Shown here: piece by piece, positions 1 to 9,722 of the stretch
Position numbering within the stretch: position 1 is the first letter of the stretch
How the letters are laid out: each line of letters begins with the position of its first letter
NCBI RefSeq assembly: GCF_002736205.1
Contig: NZ_CP024091.1
Location: 744,001 to 808,000 of the forward strand
Direction: 5' to 3'
Length of the DNA: 64,000 nucleotides
Source: Pedobacter ginsengisoli
GTDB taxonomy: Bacteria > Bacteroidota > Bacteroidia > Sphingobacteriales > Sphingobacteriaceae
Made by a program: the position numbers and the translations under genes
Notes under the pieces: model-generated
The model's input: only the letters and a program-made list of their open reading frames with translations
Told to the model about the DNA's origin: nothing
The model's database searches: none

Positions 1-157
1 AATTATACGAATAATAAAAATAACCCCCGAATTGATAATATAAACGTTTCTTACAACTTACTATTGTATGTTTAAGAACATTTTTCAAACCATTTTTGTT
101 AGATATTGTTATATTTTCAATTCCCGAGAGGGCGACAAAATAAAAAAAATAAATATT

Positions 158-637
158 ATGGACGCAAAAGAAATCAGTTTAAATGAAAAGAAAGTAAAAC
201 CCGTTGTAGATATGCTTAATGACTATTTGGCAAACTACCACGTTCATTATCAAAAATTAAGAGGATGCCACTGGAATATTAAAGGGCAGAATTTTTTTAC
301 ACTACACATTAAGTTCGAAGAACTATATACGAATGCGCAGCTCACAATTGATGAGATTGCAGAGCGCGTTTTAACCCTTGGCAAAGCCCCTCATAGTCGT
401 TTTGCTGATTATATTAAAGAATCTGCAATTAAAGAAATAAACACAATTGGTTTAAAAGACCTGGATATGGTTGATGCCGTTCTGGACGATATGGCTAAGC
501 TAATTGAAATGGAACGTGAACTGCTTGATGCTACCGATAAAGCTGGCGATGATGGTTCTAACGATATGGTTAACAGATTTATGCAATTTAAAGAGAAAAA
601 TACCTGGATGCTCCGTTCGTTTGCGGGCAAAAAGTAA
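158..637 (+). CDS. dps: Dps family DNA-binding ferritin-like protein
   Basis: This 159-residue protein is a Dps mini-ferritin, which oxidises and stores iron in a dodecamer and protects DNA in stationary phase or oxidative stress. The family signature is complete: HWNIKG, then F-x2-LH-x3-E, then D-x2-AER-x3-LG, which supplies the ferroxidase residues at the dimer interface. The frame is open from an ATG at 68. I start at the ATG at 158 because the first 30 residues of the longer reading are not Dps-like and 159 residues is the usual length. A good hairpin terminator follows, so it is probably a single-gene unit. Family assignment is secure; the start is likely. Confidence 0.93.
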   Translation: MDAKEISLNEKKVKPVVDMLNDYLANYHVHYQKLRGCHWNIKGQNFFTLHIKFEELYTNAQLTIDEIAERVLTLGKAPHSRFADYIKESAIKEINTIGLKDLDMVDAVLDDMAKLIEMERELLDATDKAGDDGSNDMVNRFMQFKEKNTWMLRSFAGKK

Positions 638-658
638 GTATAGCTCTTATATATGTTG

Positions 659-691
659 ATAAGACAAGCCCTCGGGCTTGTCTTATTTTTT
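659..691 (+). terminator. Rho-independent terminator after dps
   Basis: A perfect 12-bp stem (659-670 with 675-686) with a CTCG tetraloop is followed by a T-rich tract. It lies 22 nt after the dps stop codon. Confidence 0.85.
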
Positions 692-718
692 AGGGCCTGT
701 TTTAAGTTCCATATCTCT

Positions 719-750
719 TTTGTCAGGTAACCTTATGTTTAATATATTTG
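719..750 (+). promoter_or_regulatory. Bacteroidota-type promoter of the ubiD-like gene
   Basis: TTTG at 719-722, a 20-nt spacer and TATATTTG at 743-750 match the Bacteroidota -33 TTTG / -7 TAnnTTTG consensus. The start codon at 758 is only 7 nt after the -7 box. Transcription would begin almost at the ATG, so the mRNA may be nearly leaderless. Confidence 0.55.
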
Positions 751-757
751 GCCTGTA

Positions 758-2593
758 ATGGGATATAAAAGTTTAGCAGACTGCGTTGCCGATCTGGAAA
801 AGCATGGGCATTTGATCAGGATAAAAGAAGAGGTTGATCCTTACCTTGAAATGGCTGCAATACACTTAAGGGTGTATGAACAGCAAGGGCCGGCCTTATA
901 TTTCGAGAAAGTTAAAGGAAGCAAATTCCCCGCCGTATCAAATTTGTTTGGAACACTTGAACGTTCAAAATTCATGTTTCGTGATAGCCTGCCTAAGGTT
1001 GAACAACTTGTAAACCTTAGATCAGATCCTGTTAAAGCACTAAAAAATCCTTTTAAATTGCCTGGTATTGCTTTTACGGCATTAACCGCACTTCCTCTAA
1101 AACAGAGCTTGTTTAAGGCAACTTTTAGTAAAACTACCATTAGCGAATTGCCTCAAATTGTGAACTGGCCAATGGATGGTGGTCCTTTTATTACCATGCC
1201 TCAGGTTTATACTGAGGATATTGATAAGCCGGGAGTATTAAATGCCAATTTGGGCATGTATAGGATACAGCTGGCAGGTAACGATTACGAAACCAACAAA
1301 GAAATAGGATTACACTATCAGATACATAGGGGTATAGGCGTTCATCAATCAAAAGCCAATGCAAAAGGGCAGCCTTTAAAGGTGAGTATTTTTGTAGGCG
1401 GCCCCCCTTCTCATCCGCTGGCTGCGGTAATGCCATTGCCGGAAGGGCTTTCTGAAATGACTTTTGCTGGAGCCTTAGGTAACAGAAGATTCAGGTATTT
1501 TTATGATGATGAAGGATTTTGCATATCAGCTGATGCCGATTTTGTGATAACCGGTACCGTTTATCCGCAGGACAATAAACCCGAAGGGCCATTTGGCGAT
1601 CATTTGGGCTATTATAGCCTTATCCATCCGTTTCCTTTAATGAAAGTGCATAACGTGTATCATAGAAATGATGCAATATGGTCATTCACGGTGGTAGGCC
1701 GACCGCCACAGGAAGATACCAGTTTTGGTGCCCTGATCCATGAAATTGCAGGATCTGCTTTACCCAAAGAAATACATGGATTAAAGGAAGTAAACGCTGT
1801 AGATGCGGCAGGAGTGCATCCTTTATTGTTTGCCATTGGAAGCGAGCGTTATACTCCTTATTTAAAGGAAAGGAGACCTCAGGAAATTTTAACTATTGCA
1901 AATCACATTCTTGGTAAAAATCAGCTAAGCTTAGCTAAATACTTGTTTATAGCTGCAAGAGAAGACAATGAACAGCTAGATACCCATAACCTTTCTGGCT
2001 TTATACAGCACGTATTGGAACGTATTGATTTGACAAGGGATTTGCACTTCTACACCAAAACAACTATCGATACTTTAGATTATAGTGGCGAAGGATTAAA
2101 CAGTGGCTCGAAAGTAGTATTTGCCGCGGCAGGAGAAAAAAAGAGAATACTTGCTACACAGCTTCCTGATGATTTGATATTGCCGTCTGATTTTGGTTCT
2201 GTTAAGCTTGCTATACCGGGGGTAATTGCAGTGCAGCTTCCTGCTTATACCAGTGCAAAAGCAGCAAAGGCTGAGGTAGCGTTATTAGAGGCTGCTTTAA
2301 AAGGTAAAGACTTAAATGCTGTACCTTTAATTGTGCTTTGTGATGATGCTGAATTTACAGCTGAGAATATAAACAATCTGGTATGGGTAACCTTTACCCG
2401 TAGTAACCCGGCAACTGATATTCATGGTATTTCGGAATTTATTGACGATAAGCACTGGGCTTGTAATGGACCGGTGATAATTGATGCGCGTAAAAAACCA
2501 CACCATGCGCCTGAGTTAATAAAGGTACCCGAAATAGAAGAAAAAGTTAATAAACTGGGGCAGCAGGGAGCCTCGTTATTTGGAGTGATTTAG
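758..2593 (+). CDS. UbiD family decarboxylase
   Basis: This 611-residue protein belongs to the UbiD family, cytosolic decarboxylases of aromatic or unsaturated acids that use prenylated FMN. The conserved GPFGDHLGYYS segment and the surrounding ISADADFVITG region are clearly visible in the middle of the protein, and the length is normal for the long UbiD subgroup found in Bacteroidota. The substrate cannot be read from sequence; quinone biosynthesis is the usual guess. No UbiX partner lies nearby in this window. It has its own promoter and no co-directional neighbour, and it ends against convergent hairpins shared with the porin gene. Confidence 0.88.
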   Translation: MGYKSLADCVADLEKHGHLIRIKEEVDPYLEMAAIHLRVYEQQGPALYFEKVKGSKFPAVSNLFGTLERSKFMFRDSLPKVEQLVNLRSDPVKALKNPFKLPGIAFTALTALPLKQSLFKATFSKTTISELPQIVNWPMDGGPFITMPQVYTEDIDKPGVLNANLGMYRIQLAGNDYETNKEIGLHYQIHRGIGVHQSKANAKGQPLKVSIFVGGPPSHPLAAVMPLPEGLSEMTFAGALGNRRFRYFYDDEGFCISADADFVITGTVYPQDNKPEGPFGDHLGYYSLIHPFPLMKVHNVYHRNDAIWSFTVVGRPPQEDTSFGALIHEIAGSALPKEIHGLKEVNAVDAAGVHPLLFAIGSERYTPYLKERRPQEILTIANHILGKNQLSLAKYLFIAAREDNEQLDTHNLSGFIQHVLERIDLTRDLHFYTKTTIDTLDYSGEGLNSGSKVVFAAAGEKKRILATQLPDDLILPSDFGSVKLAIPGVIAVQLPAYTSAKAAKAEVALLEAALKGKDLNAVPLIVLCDDAEFTAENINNLVWVTFTRSNPATDIHGISEFIDDKHWACNGPVIIDARKKPHHAPELIKVPEIEEKVNKLGQQGASLFGVI

Positions 2594-2657
2594 TGTACTA
2601 GAAAAAAGATTAAAAAACTACTTTATTTAGAGTTAAAACAGCGTTTTTAAAGAGAAT

Positions 2658-2707
2658 AGTCGTTCAGAGTCGTTACTAAGTCGTTAAAGAGTCGTTTGAA
2701 AGTCGTT
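2658..2707. repeat. Five phased AGTCGTT heptamers
   Basis: AGTCGTT occurs at 2658, 2668, 2679, 2690 and 2701, so the steps are 10, 11, 11 and 11 bp, about one helical turn. The array lies between two convergent genes. Confidence 0.8.
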
Positions 2708-2757
2708 TATTTTATAGAGCAATTTCGTGTATTGGGTTGTTTTGTTTGTAGCATAGT

Positions 2758-2790
2758 CTCGTCATCTTGAATTTATTTCAGGATGACGAG
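2758..2790. terminator. REP-like hairpin in a convergent intergenic region
   Basis: CTCGTCATCTTGAA (2758-2771) pairs with TTCAGGATGACGAG (2777-2790), 14 bp with a single G-T wobble. Its position between convergent genes suggests a bidirectional terminator or a dispersed REP-like element. Confidence 0.6.
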
Positions 2791-2810
2791 AGCGTGGGCT
2801 ATCAGGTTAG

Positions 2811-2840
2811 CATGTCATAAATCAAATGTATTATGACATG
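2811..2840. terminator. Second convergent hairpin
   Basis: CATGTCATAA (2811-2820) pairs perfectly with TTATGACATG (2831-2840). It lies 12 nt past the stop codon of the minus-strand porin gene and probably ends that transcript. Confidence 0.6.
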
Positions 2841-2852
2841 CCCTGTTAACTT

Positions 2853-4334
2853 CTAAAACCTTAATCCTAAGGTTAAAAACACATTGTTTCTTGATGTTTT
2901 AATGTCAGCAACTGGTTCTAAAGGATTGTCATTTGTTCCAAGTAAATAAGGAGACAACTCAGTATTTGTTTCAGTACGTTGGTAAGCAACATCAACATAG
3001 TAGTTGTTGATGCGATAGCCTAATCCGCCAGAATAAAACTGAGTAGCAAAATGTCCTTTATCATCACCTTGTATTGCGCTACCATTAACGCCGTAACCAC
3101 CTCTTAAGCTAAATGCATTGTCAATTTTGAATTCTGCACCAACTCTGTAGTTAACCGCATGTTTATAATTGTCTCTTACAGAGTTGTTTTCATTTACAAT
3201 AGTTGTTGGATCAAGTCCCTGATCAGTAGAGAAACGGATGGTGCTGTAATCTACATAATCTACATCGGCAGAAATTAATGCTTTTCCTGCAACTACATAA
3301 CTTGCACCTAACGATCCTTTTAAAGGTGTTCTAACACGGTAATTGAATGGGTAATTTTGAGTAACACCATTAAGACTTCCGGCATTGGCACCTCCAATAA
3401 TTCTGGAATCAAGAACAATTGAAGTATTGTCTTCAATAAGCATCCATGAAGGTGACTGCAAGGTTGCACCGATTCTGAAGTTTTCAACCGGTCTTACAAT
3501 TACTCCCAAGCGGGCATTATATCCCGATCCTTTTGATTCCTGATATTGTCTGTAAGATAAGTTGTACTTAGAATTGTCGGTTATTGTTCCCGATTCAATA
3601 AACTCACCGTCGTTGATGTAACGAACATTTACTAAGGATACACTTGCTCCAATATATACCTGGTTAGAGATGTTTATAGCACCCGATGCTGTAAGTTCAG
3701 ATGTTGAACCGGACCTAATCTCACTTTTTCTTTGTGAGTTAGGTACATTGGTAGCTGCAAAAAATTCATTGGTTACATCCTGGTCTAATAAATATCCATC
3801 ATAAGCGTCTTTTTGTAAAGATCCATTAGGGATACCTTTTGCATTCGCTTCATCAGCAAAAAAATCTACAACTGAATTATTTGGATTTGTTCCTCCGTAA
3901 TTGAAATTGGCGCTAAAATCATTGTTTCTGTTGTATGCAATTCCAAATACACTGCTTACTACTCCGGTTTGGGTGTCTTGTCCTTTAAATCTGTAGGCAG
4001 GGCTAAAAAGTACAATTCCAATATGATTAAGGTTTACATTGTCTTTTGTTGATTTTGTGTTTTGGTTTAAAAAGTTTGCATTTCCTGAGAAGTTGTTGAA
4101 TTCTGGAGTTACACTGAATTCGGATTTGGTAAATAATCCCAATCCGGCAGGGTTGCCGCCAATTGAACTCATGTCTCCGCCAACGCCAATTTGTGCTCCG
4201 CCCATGCTTTTAAACCTGGAGGTACTGCCATAATTGGTTTGCGAGAATTTTAAAGCATCAGGCGCGTAAATCTGGGCGTATGTTGTTCCTGAGATGGCTA
4301 CTGTAGCCACCAGAGATAGTATCAGTTTTTTCAT
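2853..4334 (-). CDS. OmpP1/FadL-like outer membrane protein
   Basis: This 493-residue protein has a signal peptide (MKKLILSLVATVAISGTTYA) and a FadL-type opening: SMGGAQIGVGGDMSSIGGNP followed by AGLGLFT. The body alternates amphipathic strands and ends in LGLRF, as expected of an outer-membrane beta-barrel. FadL-family barrels import hydrophobic compounds such as fatty acids; the substrate here is unknown. An upstream in-frame ATG at 4370 would put 12 extra residues before the signal peptide, so I start at 4334. The lipoprotein gene upstream is in the same direction with a 54-nt gap, so the two may be cotranscribed. Confidence 0.88.
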   Translation of the reverse strand: MKKLILSLVATVAISGTTYAQIYAPDALKFSQTNYGSTSRFKSMGGAQIGVGGDMSSIGGNPAGLGLFTKSEFSVTPEFNNFSGNANFLNQNTKSTKDNVNLNHIGIVLFSPAYRFKGQDTQTGVVSSVFGIAYNRNNDFSANFNYGGTNPNNSVVDFFADEANAKGIPNGSLQKDAYDGYLLDQDVTNEFFAATNVPNSQRKSEIRSGSTSELTASGAINISNQVYIGASVSLVNVRYINDGEFIESGTITDNSKYNLSYRQYQESKGSGYNARLGVIVRPVENFRIGATLQSPSWMLIEDNTSIVLDSRIIGGANAGSLNGVTQNYPFNYRVRTPLKGSLGASYVVAGKALISADVDYVDYSTIRFSTDQGLDPTTIVNENNSVRDNYKHAVNYRVGAEFKIDNAFSLRGGYGVNGSAIQGDDKGHFATQFYSGGLGYRINNYYVDVAYQRTETNTELSPYLLGTNDNPLEPVADIKTSRNNVFLTLGLRF

Positions 4335-4388
4335 GTATCCGTAATAATAGATTTTAGGTGTACCCTGCATAATGCAGGGTACTTTAAA

Positions 4389-5327
4389 TTATCCTCTTCC
4401 TGATCTTGAAGATCTGCCGCCGCCACCGCCGCCGCCACTACTTCCGCTGCTGCTTCTTCCAGAACCACCGCTACTTTCTCTTGCAGGAGGACTGTAGCTA
4501 GGTCTTTCTGGCTGACGTGCTGGTGCACTTTCTCTTGTTGGCCTTATTGTTTCAGGACGAGATGGTCTTGTTGTCTGACCATCAGCAGGTACTCTGCTTG
4601 GTCGGCTTGATGCATTTCCGTTAGGATTAACCCTTGATGGTCTGCCTCTGTTAGGTATAAAGTTGCCATCGGCATCTACCCTTGTAGTTGCAGGTCTTGA
4701 ATATCTGCGGTTCATTCCAACGCCGTTTTCTCTGCCCATGCCTGGTCTTGCCCTATAGTCGGGTACGTTAGTGGTTCTGCCGGTGTAATAGCCACCGCCC
4801 CATAAACCACCACCCCATAAGCCGCCTCCTAAAAAGCCACCGCCATAATAACCGCCACCGTAATAGTAGTTATTCCAGCCGAAATTGTTGTAGCCCCAGA
4901 ACGGAGAATATGCATATCCCCAGCCTGAATAAGGTGAGTTCCAATAGCTGTTATAGAATGGGCTATATCCAAAATCCAGTGAACCACCAGAATACCAGCC
5001 AGAATAATAATACGGATCGTAATATGTTCTGAAAGGACTTGAATAATAAAATCTGTTTATACGTGATGAGTAATCCTGATCGTAATAAGGATCGCTTGTT
5101 CCATAATAATCGCTCTCATCATATTGCTGGTCAGCGTATTGCTGGTCGTCATACTGAGATTGCTGCACTTGTCTTGGGGCAGGAGTATAAACCTTTGCCT
5201 TTACCGTGCTGCTATAAACATCATCATCACCATTGGCACTTTGCTGCGCAAGCCTGGGCGCAGAGCACGACGTAACAGCTATGGCTGCTAAGACGAGCAT
5301 TCCTGTGAATAATTGGTTAGGTTTCAT
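4389..5327 (-). CDS. Low-complexity Tyr/Gly/Arg-rich lipoprotein
   Basis: This 312-residue protein starts with a lipoprotein signal (lipobox VTSC near residue 20). It continues with a segment very rich in Tyr, Asp and Gln, then aromatic/Gly repeats, then Pro/Arg/Ser-rich sequence, and ends in a Gly/Ser tract. I recognise no catalytic domain. Similar proteins in Bacteroidota are uncharacterised. The Arg- and Gly-rich tail could bind polymers or the cell wall, but that is a guess. An ATG at 5405 would place 26 residues before the signal peptide, so the start at 5327 is preferred. It sits directly upstream of the porin gene. Confidence 0.8.
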   Translation of the reverse strand: MKPNQLFTGMLVLAAIAVTSCSAPRLAQQSANGDDDVYSSTVKAKVYTPAPRQVQQSQYDDQQYADQQYDESDYYGTSDPYYDQDYSSRINRFYYSSPFRTYYDPYYYSGWYSGGSLDFGYSPFYNSYWNSPYSGWGYAYSPFWGYNNFGWNNYYYGGGYYGGGFLGGGLWGGGLWGGGYYTGRTTNVPDYRARPGMGRENGVGMNRRYSRPATTRVDADGNFIPNRGRPSRVNPNGNASSRPSRVPADGQTTRPSRPETIRPTRESAPARQPERPSYSPPARESSGGSGRSSSGSSGGGGGGGRSSRSGRG

Positions 5328-5432
5328 AACTATATATGTTCTTTGTGTGTTGCAATTTTTTTGTAGGTATAAATTTATAAATTTGTAGACTACATTACAA
5401 GTCATTTAACACAAAAAACGTTCCATTCAGCT

Positions 5433-6905
5433 ATGAGCAAAGGCATTACAAGTAAAAACGAAGATTATTCCCAGTGGTATAACGACATTGTTATAAAAGC
5501 TGACCTGGCAGAGCACTCATCTGTTAAGGGTTGTATGGTGGTTAAACCTTACGGATACTCCATTTGGGAGAAGATGCAGTCTATTTTAGACCAGAAATTT
5601 AAAGATACAGGACACAGTAATGCTTATTTTCCGTTATTCATACCAAAGTCATATTTTTCAAAGGAAGCATCGCACGTTGAGGGCTTTGCGACAGAATGTG
5701 CCGTTGTGACACATTATCGTCTGAAAAATGATGGAAATGGAAACATTATTGTTGACGAAACAGCCAAATTGGAAGAAGAACTGATTGTTAGACCAACTTC
5801 TGAAACCATTATTTGGAATACATACAGGGGTTGGATTCAATCGTACAGAGATTTACCTCTATTAATAAATCAATGGGCAAATGTTGTAAGATGGGAAATG
5901 CGTACCCGCTTATTTTTGCGTACTACTGAGTTTTTATGGCAGGAAGGGCATACTGCGCACTCAACTTCTGATGAGGCCATTGAAGAAACAAGAAAGATGC
6001 TTGACGTTTATGCAGATTTTGCAGAAAACTGGATGGGATTACCTGTTGTAAAAGGAGTTAAAACTCCAAATGAGCGTTTTGCAGGAGCTTTGGATACTTA
6101 TTGTATTGAAGCATTAATGCAAGATGGAAAAGCTTTGCAGGCAGGAACTTCTCACTTCCTGGGACAGAATTTTGCAAAGGCTTTTGATGTGAAGTTTACC
6201 AACAAAGAAGGTAAAATAGAGCATGTTTGGGCAACTTCATGGGGTGTTTCGACACGCTTAATTGGTGCATTGATAATGGCACATAGTGATGATGCCGGTT
6301 TAGTGCTGCCTCCAAAATTGGCTCCAATACAGGTAGTTATTGTACCGATTTACAAAGGGCAGGAGGAGCTAAATAAAATCTCGACTTTTGTTGATGAATT
6401 AATGCCAAAGCTGAAGCGCTTAGGAATCTCAGTAAAATATGATGATCGTGATACGCAGCGCCCGGGCTTTAAGTTTGCGGAATATGAGCTTAAAGGAGTG
6501 CCAATTCGTTTAGCTATTGGTGGCAGAGATATGGAAAATGGTACTGTTGAACTTGCCAGGAGAGACACAAGAGAAAAACAAACTGTTATTCAGGATGGGC
6601 TTGAAATTCATATTGCTCAGCTTTTAGAAGAGATTCAGCAAAATATCTATAAAAAAGCTTTTGACTATAGAACTGAACATACTACTGATGCTAATTCTTA
6701 CGAAGAGTTTAAAGAATTGCTTGATGGTAAAGCGGGTTTTATTGCTGCACACTGGGATGGAACGCCCGAGACAGAGCAAAAAATTAAGGAAGAAACAAAG
6801 GCTACAATCAGGTGTATTCCGTTAAACAATAAACAGGAAGCTGGTGTTTGTATTTACTCAGGTAAGCCATCAACCCAAAGGGTATTATTTGCACGGGCAT
6901 ACTAA
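5433..6905 (+). CDS. proS: Prolyl-tRNA synthetase (archaeal/eukaryal type)
   Basis: This 490-residue class II aminoacyl-tRNA synthetase charges tRNA-Pro in the cytosol. It shows motif 2 ([20 protein letters not shown]), the adjacent QEGHTAH, motif 3 (GGRD) and the C-terminal zinc-binding-like domain ending in ARAY. It lacks the editing insertion of the long bacterial form, so it is the short ProS type 3, normal for this phylum. It is followed after 11 nt by a small conserved gene and then a PLP enzyme, which appear to form an operon. Confidence 0.96.
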   Translation: MSKGITSKNEDYSQWYNDIVIKADLAEHSSVKGCMVVKPYGYSIWEKMQSILDQKFKDTGHSNAYFPLFIPKSYFSKEASHVEGFATECAVVTHYRLKNDGNGNIIVDETAKLEEELIVRPTSETIIWNTYRGWIQSYRDLPLLINQWANVVRWEMRTRLFLRTTEFLWQEGHTAHSTSDEAIEETRKMLDVYADFAENWMGLPVVKGVKTPNERFAGALDTYCIEALMQDGKALQAGTSHFLGQNFAKAFDVKFTNKEGKIEHVWATSWGVSTRLIGALIMAHSDDAGLVLPPKLAPIQVVIVPIYKGQEELNKISTFVDELMPKLKRLGISVKYDDRDTQRPGFKFAEYELKGVPIRLAIGGRDMENGTVELARRDTREKQTVIQDGLEIHIAQLLEEIQQNIYKKAFDYRTEHTTDANSYEEFKELLDGKAGFIAAHWDGTPETEQKIKEETKATIRCIPLNNKQEAGVCIYSGKPSTQRVLFARAY

Positions 6906-6916
6906 ACTTTAATGGA

Positions 6917-7612
6917 ATGGAAAGTGAGAACTACGATAAAATACTGAGTGAATTTGAAAATAAAGCTTCATTAAAACAAAAGATATTTAGAAATACTACT
7001 GAGGTTTTCGGCTTGCTGAAAACCCAGCTTTCTAAAATTGCGGTTAAGCTGCAAACTGATTATGTAGCTAAAGATCCTTCAGTTGAAGTGCATTTTAAAG
7101 AAAGTGGTAAATTTGAAGGGCAGCTTAAGTTTTCGGGCGATATGCTGATGGTTTCTATGCATACCAATGTGTTTGCTTTTGATAAAACTCATTCCATATA
7201 CCAAACAAAGTACATTAAGGAAGATGAGACGTTAAGCTATTGCGGAACTATTTACATCCATAATTTTCTTGCCGATTCTGTGAAATATAACAGATTGGCT
7301 GACGAGGGATCACTGATTGCACGTATACTGGTTAACAAGGAAAAGCATTTTATGGTTGAGGGAGAGGGCGCGCTTGATTTCTTATACCAAAGCATGGCTG
7401 ATAACGTTGTAACGGAAGAAAAACTAACGGATATTGTGGAGCGATCTATTCTTCATTGTTTAGCATCTGACCTTTTATTGCCTCCATTTGCAGAGATAAA
7501 AGAAGTAACTTTAAATCAAAAACAATCAATGCTGGCTTCAAGTGGTTATCCAACCAGTAAAAATTTGGGTTACCAGTTTAAATCAGAAATTGAGCAGAAC
7601 GATAATATATGA
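6917..7612 (+). CDS. Conserved hypothetical protein
   Basis: This 231-residue soluble protein has no signal peptide, membrane segment or motif that I recognise. Its middle is beta-strand-like and its C-terminal third helical. It begins 11 nt after proS, and its TGA stop overlaps the ATG of the PLP enzyme (ATGA), so it is very likely translated with its neighbours. Two ATGs lie close together, at 6912 and 6917; only the one at 6917 is in this frame. I cannot assign a function. The company of a tRNA synthetase and a sulfur amino-acid enzyme is only weak evidence. Confidence 0.85.
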   Translation: MESENYDKILSEFENKASLKQKIFRNTTEVFGLLKTQLSKIAVKLQTDYVAKDPSVEVHFKESGKFEGQLKFSGDMLMVSMHTNVFAFDKTHSIYQTKYIKEDETLSYCGTIYIHNFLADSVKYNRLADEGSLIARILVNKEKHFMVEGEGALDFLYQSMADNVVTEEKLTDIVERSILHCLASDLLLPPFAEIKEVTLNQKQSMLASSGYPTSKNLGYQFKSEIEQNDNI

Positions 7613-8748
7613 AATTTGCAACTAAAGCAATCCATGCCGGGCAAGAGCCTGATCCTACTACAGGAGCAGTGATGACACCGATTTATCAAACCTCTACTTA
7701 TTGGCAAAAATCGCCGGGAGACCACAAGGGTTATGAGTATTCGAGAGGTACTAACCCCACACGTAAAGCACTTGAAGATTGTTTGGCGGCATTGGAAAAT
7801 GCAAAGTACGGGCTGGCTTTTTCGAGCGGAATGGGCGCTACTGATACTGTTTTAAGGTTATTGAAGCCAGGTGATGAGGTGATTACAGGGAATGACCTGT
7901 ATGGTGGTTCTTACCGCATATTTACTAAGGTTTATGAAAAATATGGCATTAAATTTCATTTCCTTGATTTATCGAAACCGGAGAATATATTGCCTCACAT
8001 AAATGAAAACACCAAGCTGGTTTGGATTGAAACACCTACCAACCCAACTATGAGGATTATTGATATTGAAGGGGTTGCCAAAATTACGAAGCAACACAAA
8101 TTAATTCTTACTGTTGATAATACATTTGCGTCTCCATATCTGCAGAATCCAATGGATTTTGGTGCCGATATTGTGATGCATTCTGTAACCAAATACATTG
8201 GTGGCCACTCTGATGTGGTGATGGGCGCTTTGCTTGTAAATGACGATCAGCTTTATAAGGATCTTTGGTTTATATATAATGCCTGCGGAGCAACTCCGGG
8301 ACCTCAGGATTCATTTTTAGTTTTAAGAGGAATTAAGACGCTTCATTTAAGAATGAAGGCACATTGTGAGAATGGAGAGAAGGTGGCGCGTTATCTTAAA
8401 AATCATCCAAAGATTGATAAGATCTACTGGCCGGGCTTTGAAGATCATCCTAATCATGATATTGCTAAAAAGCAAATGCGTGGTTTTGGTGGGATGGTAT
8501 CTATAACTTTAAAGGGTGCAGACCTTAAGGAAACTTTCCGTGTTGCTTCTTCTTTTAAGGTTTTTACACTGGCTGAATCTTTAGGTGGGGTTGAATCATT
8601 AATTAATCATCCAACTACTATGACTCATGGTTCTATTCCTAAAGAAGAGCGTGAGAAAGTAGGGGTTACTGACAACTTGTTGCGCCTGAGTGTTGGGGTT
8701 GAAGATATTGATGATTTACTTGCCGATTTAGAACAGGCACTTAAATAA
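7609..8748 (+). CDS. Cystathionine gamma-synthase/lyase family PLP enzyme
   Basis: This 379-residue protein is a Cys/Met metabolism PLP-dependent enzyme. It shows the family signatures YEYSRGTNPTR near the N-terminus, DNTFASPYLQNP, and HSVTKYIGGHSDVVMG, in which Lys195 should be the pyridoxal-phosphate Schiff base. The family covers cystathionine gamma-synthase, cystathionine beta/gamma-lyase and homocysteine-forming enzymes. Residues that separate these cannot be judged safely here, so no gene symbol is given. It starts inside the stop codon of the upstream gene, suggesting translational coupling. Confidence 0.93.
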   Translation: MKFATKAIHAGQEPDPTTGAVMTPIYQTSTYWQKSPGDHKGYEYSRGTNPTRKALEDCLAALENAKYGLAFSSGMGATDTVLRLLKPGDEVITGNDLYGGSYRIFTKVYEKYGIKFHFLDLSKPENILPHINENTKLVWIETPTNPTMRIIDIEGVAKITKQHKLILTVDNTFASPYLQNPMDFGADIVMHSVTKYIGGHSDVVMGALLVNDDQLYKDLWFIYNACGATPGPQDSFLVLRGIKTLHLRMKAHCENGEKVARYLKNHPKIDKIYWPGFEDHPNHDIAKKQMRGFGGMVSITLKGADLKETFRVASSFKVFTLAESLGGVESLINHPTTMTHGSIPKEEREKVGVTDNLLRLSVGVEDIDDLLADLEQALK

Positions 8749-8780
8749 TAAAATGTTTAAAGTATTTAAATGGGCGAAAA

Positions 8781-9641
8781 TTGGAATTTTTAGCACTTAA
8801 AGAGTTTTTGGATGTGAAGGTTGATCAGTATAATCGGCCAGATTTTATTCAAAACGATCCGATCTGTATTCCACATCAGTATACTAAAAAACAAGACATT
8901 GAAATTGCCGCATTTTTTGCGGCAATTTTAGCTTGGGGACAGCGAAAAACCATTATTAATAAGTGTAATGAGCTGTTTGAACGGATGGATAATGATCCGC
9001 ATAATTTTATGCTGCATCATAGCGACGCGGATTTAAAACGACTGCTTGGCTTTAAACATAGAACATTTAATGATACAGATTTACTGTATTTTGTGGCGTT
9101 TTTTAATCAGCACTACCACGAGTTTGATAGTTTTGAGACGGCTTTTTTATCTCCTTCGGATGTATTTAGAAGCGACTTTTTAACAGATGAACTTCAGCAT
9201 GGATATACGCAGTATGCTTCTTCAAGCTGTATGCTTTCGGAATTAACACAGCATGAGCCAAAAGCTGAAAGATCACTTAATTATTTTAGATCTTATTTCT
9301 TTTCTCTTCCAGATTATCCAAGAAGAACTATTAAGCATGTTTCTTCGCCTTTGCAAAAATCTACCTGCAAGCGTTTAAATATGTTTTTAAGATGGATGGT
9401 GAGAAAGGATAATAAGGGAGTTGATTTTGGAATCTGGAACACAATTAAGCCTTCGGATTTGATATGTCCTTGTGATGTACATGTAGACAGAGTGGCTCGT
9501 AAGCTTGGTTTGATTGAAAGAAAGCAAACGGATTGGCGCACGGCAGTGGAGCTTACTAATGAGCTGCTGAAATTTGATCCTATGGATCCTGTTAAATATG
9601 ACTTTGCATTGTTTGGACTTGGAGTTGAAGAGAAGTTTTAG
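8781..9641 (+). CDS. TIGR02757 family protein
   Basis: This 286-residue protein belongs to the TIGR02757 (DUF2400) family, seen widely in Bacteroidota and of unknown function. Family marks include AAFFAAILAWGQRK near residue 45, the FLRWMVRKD segment and the CDVHVDRVARKLGL region, which resembles a helix-hairpin-helix DNA glycosylase fold. The first good start is a TTG at 8781; nearby ATGs at 8753 and 8770 are out of frame. It follows the PLP enzyme by 32 nt in the same direction and may be part of that operon. Confidence 0.87.
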   Translation: MEFLALKEFLDVKVDQYNRPDFIQNDPICIPHQYTKKQDIEIAAFFAAILAWGQRKTIINKCNELFERMDNDPHNFMLHHSDADLKRLLGFKHRTFNDTDLLYFVAFFNQHYHEFDSFETAFLSPSDVFRSDFLTDELQHGYTQYASSSCMLSELTQHEPKAERSLNYFRSYFFSLPDYPRRTIKHVSSPLQKSTCKRLNMFLRWMVRKDNKGVDFGIWNTIKPSDLICPCDVHVDRVARKLGLIERKQTDWRTAVELTNELLKFDPMDPVKYDFALFGLGVEEKF

Positions 9642-9722
9642 TCATATTAACAATCCTTTTTTCTGATGCAGAAATATTATGCAGAAAAATCATAATTTTA
9701 TGCTTCTTTGTCTTTATTCAGC

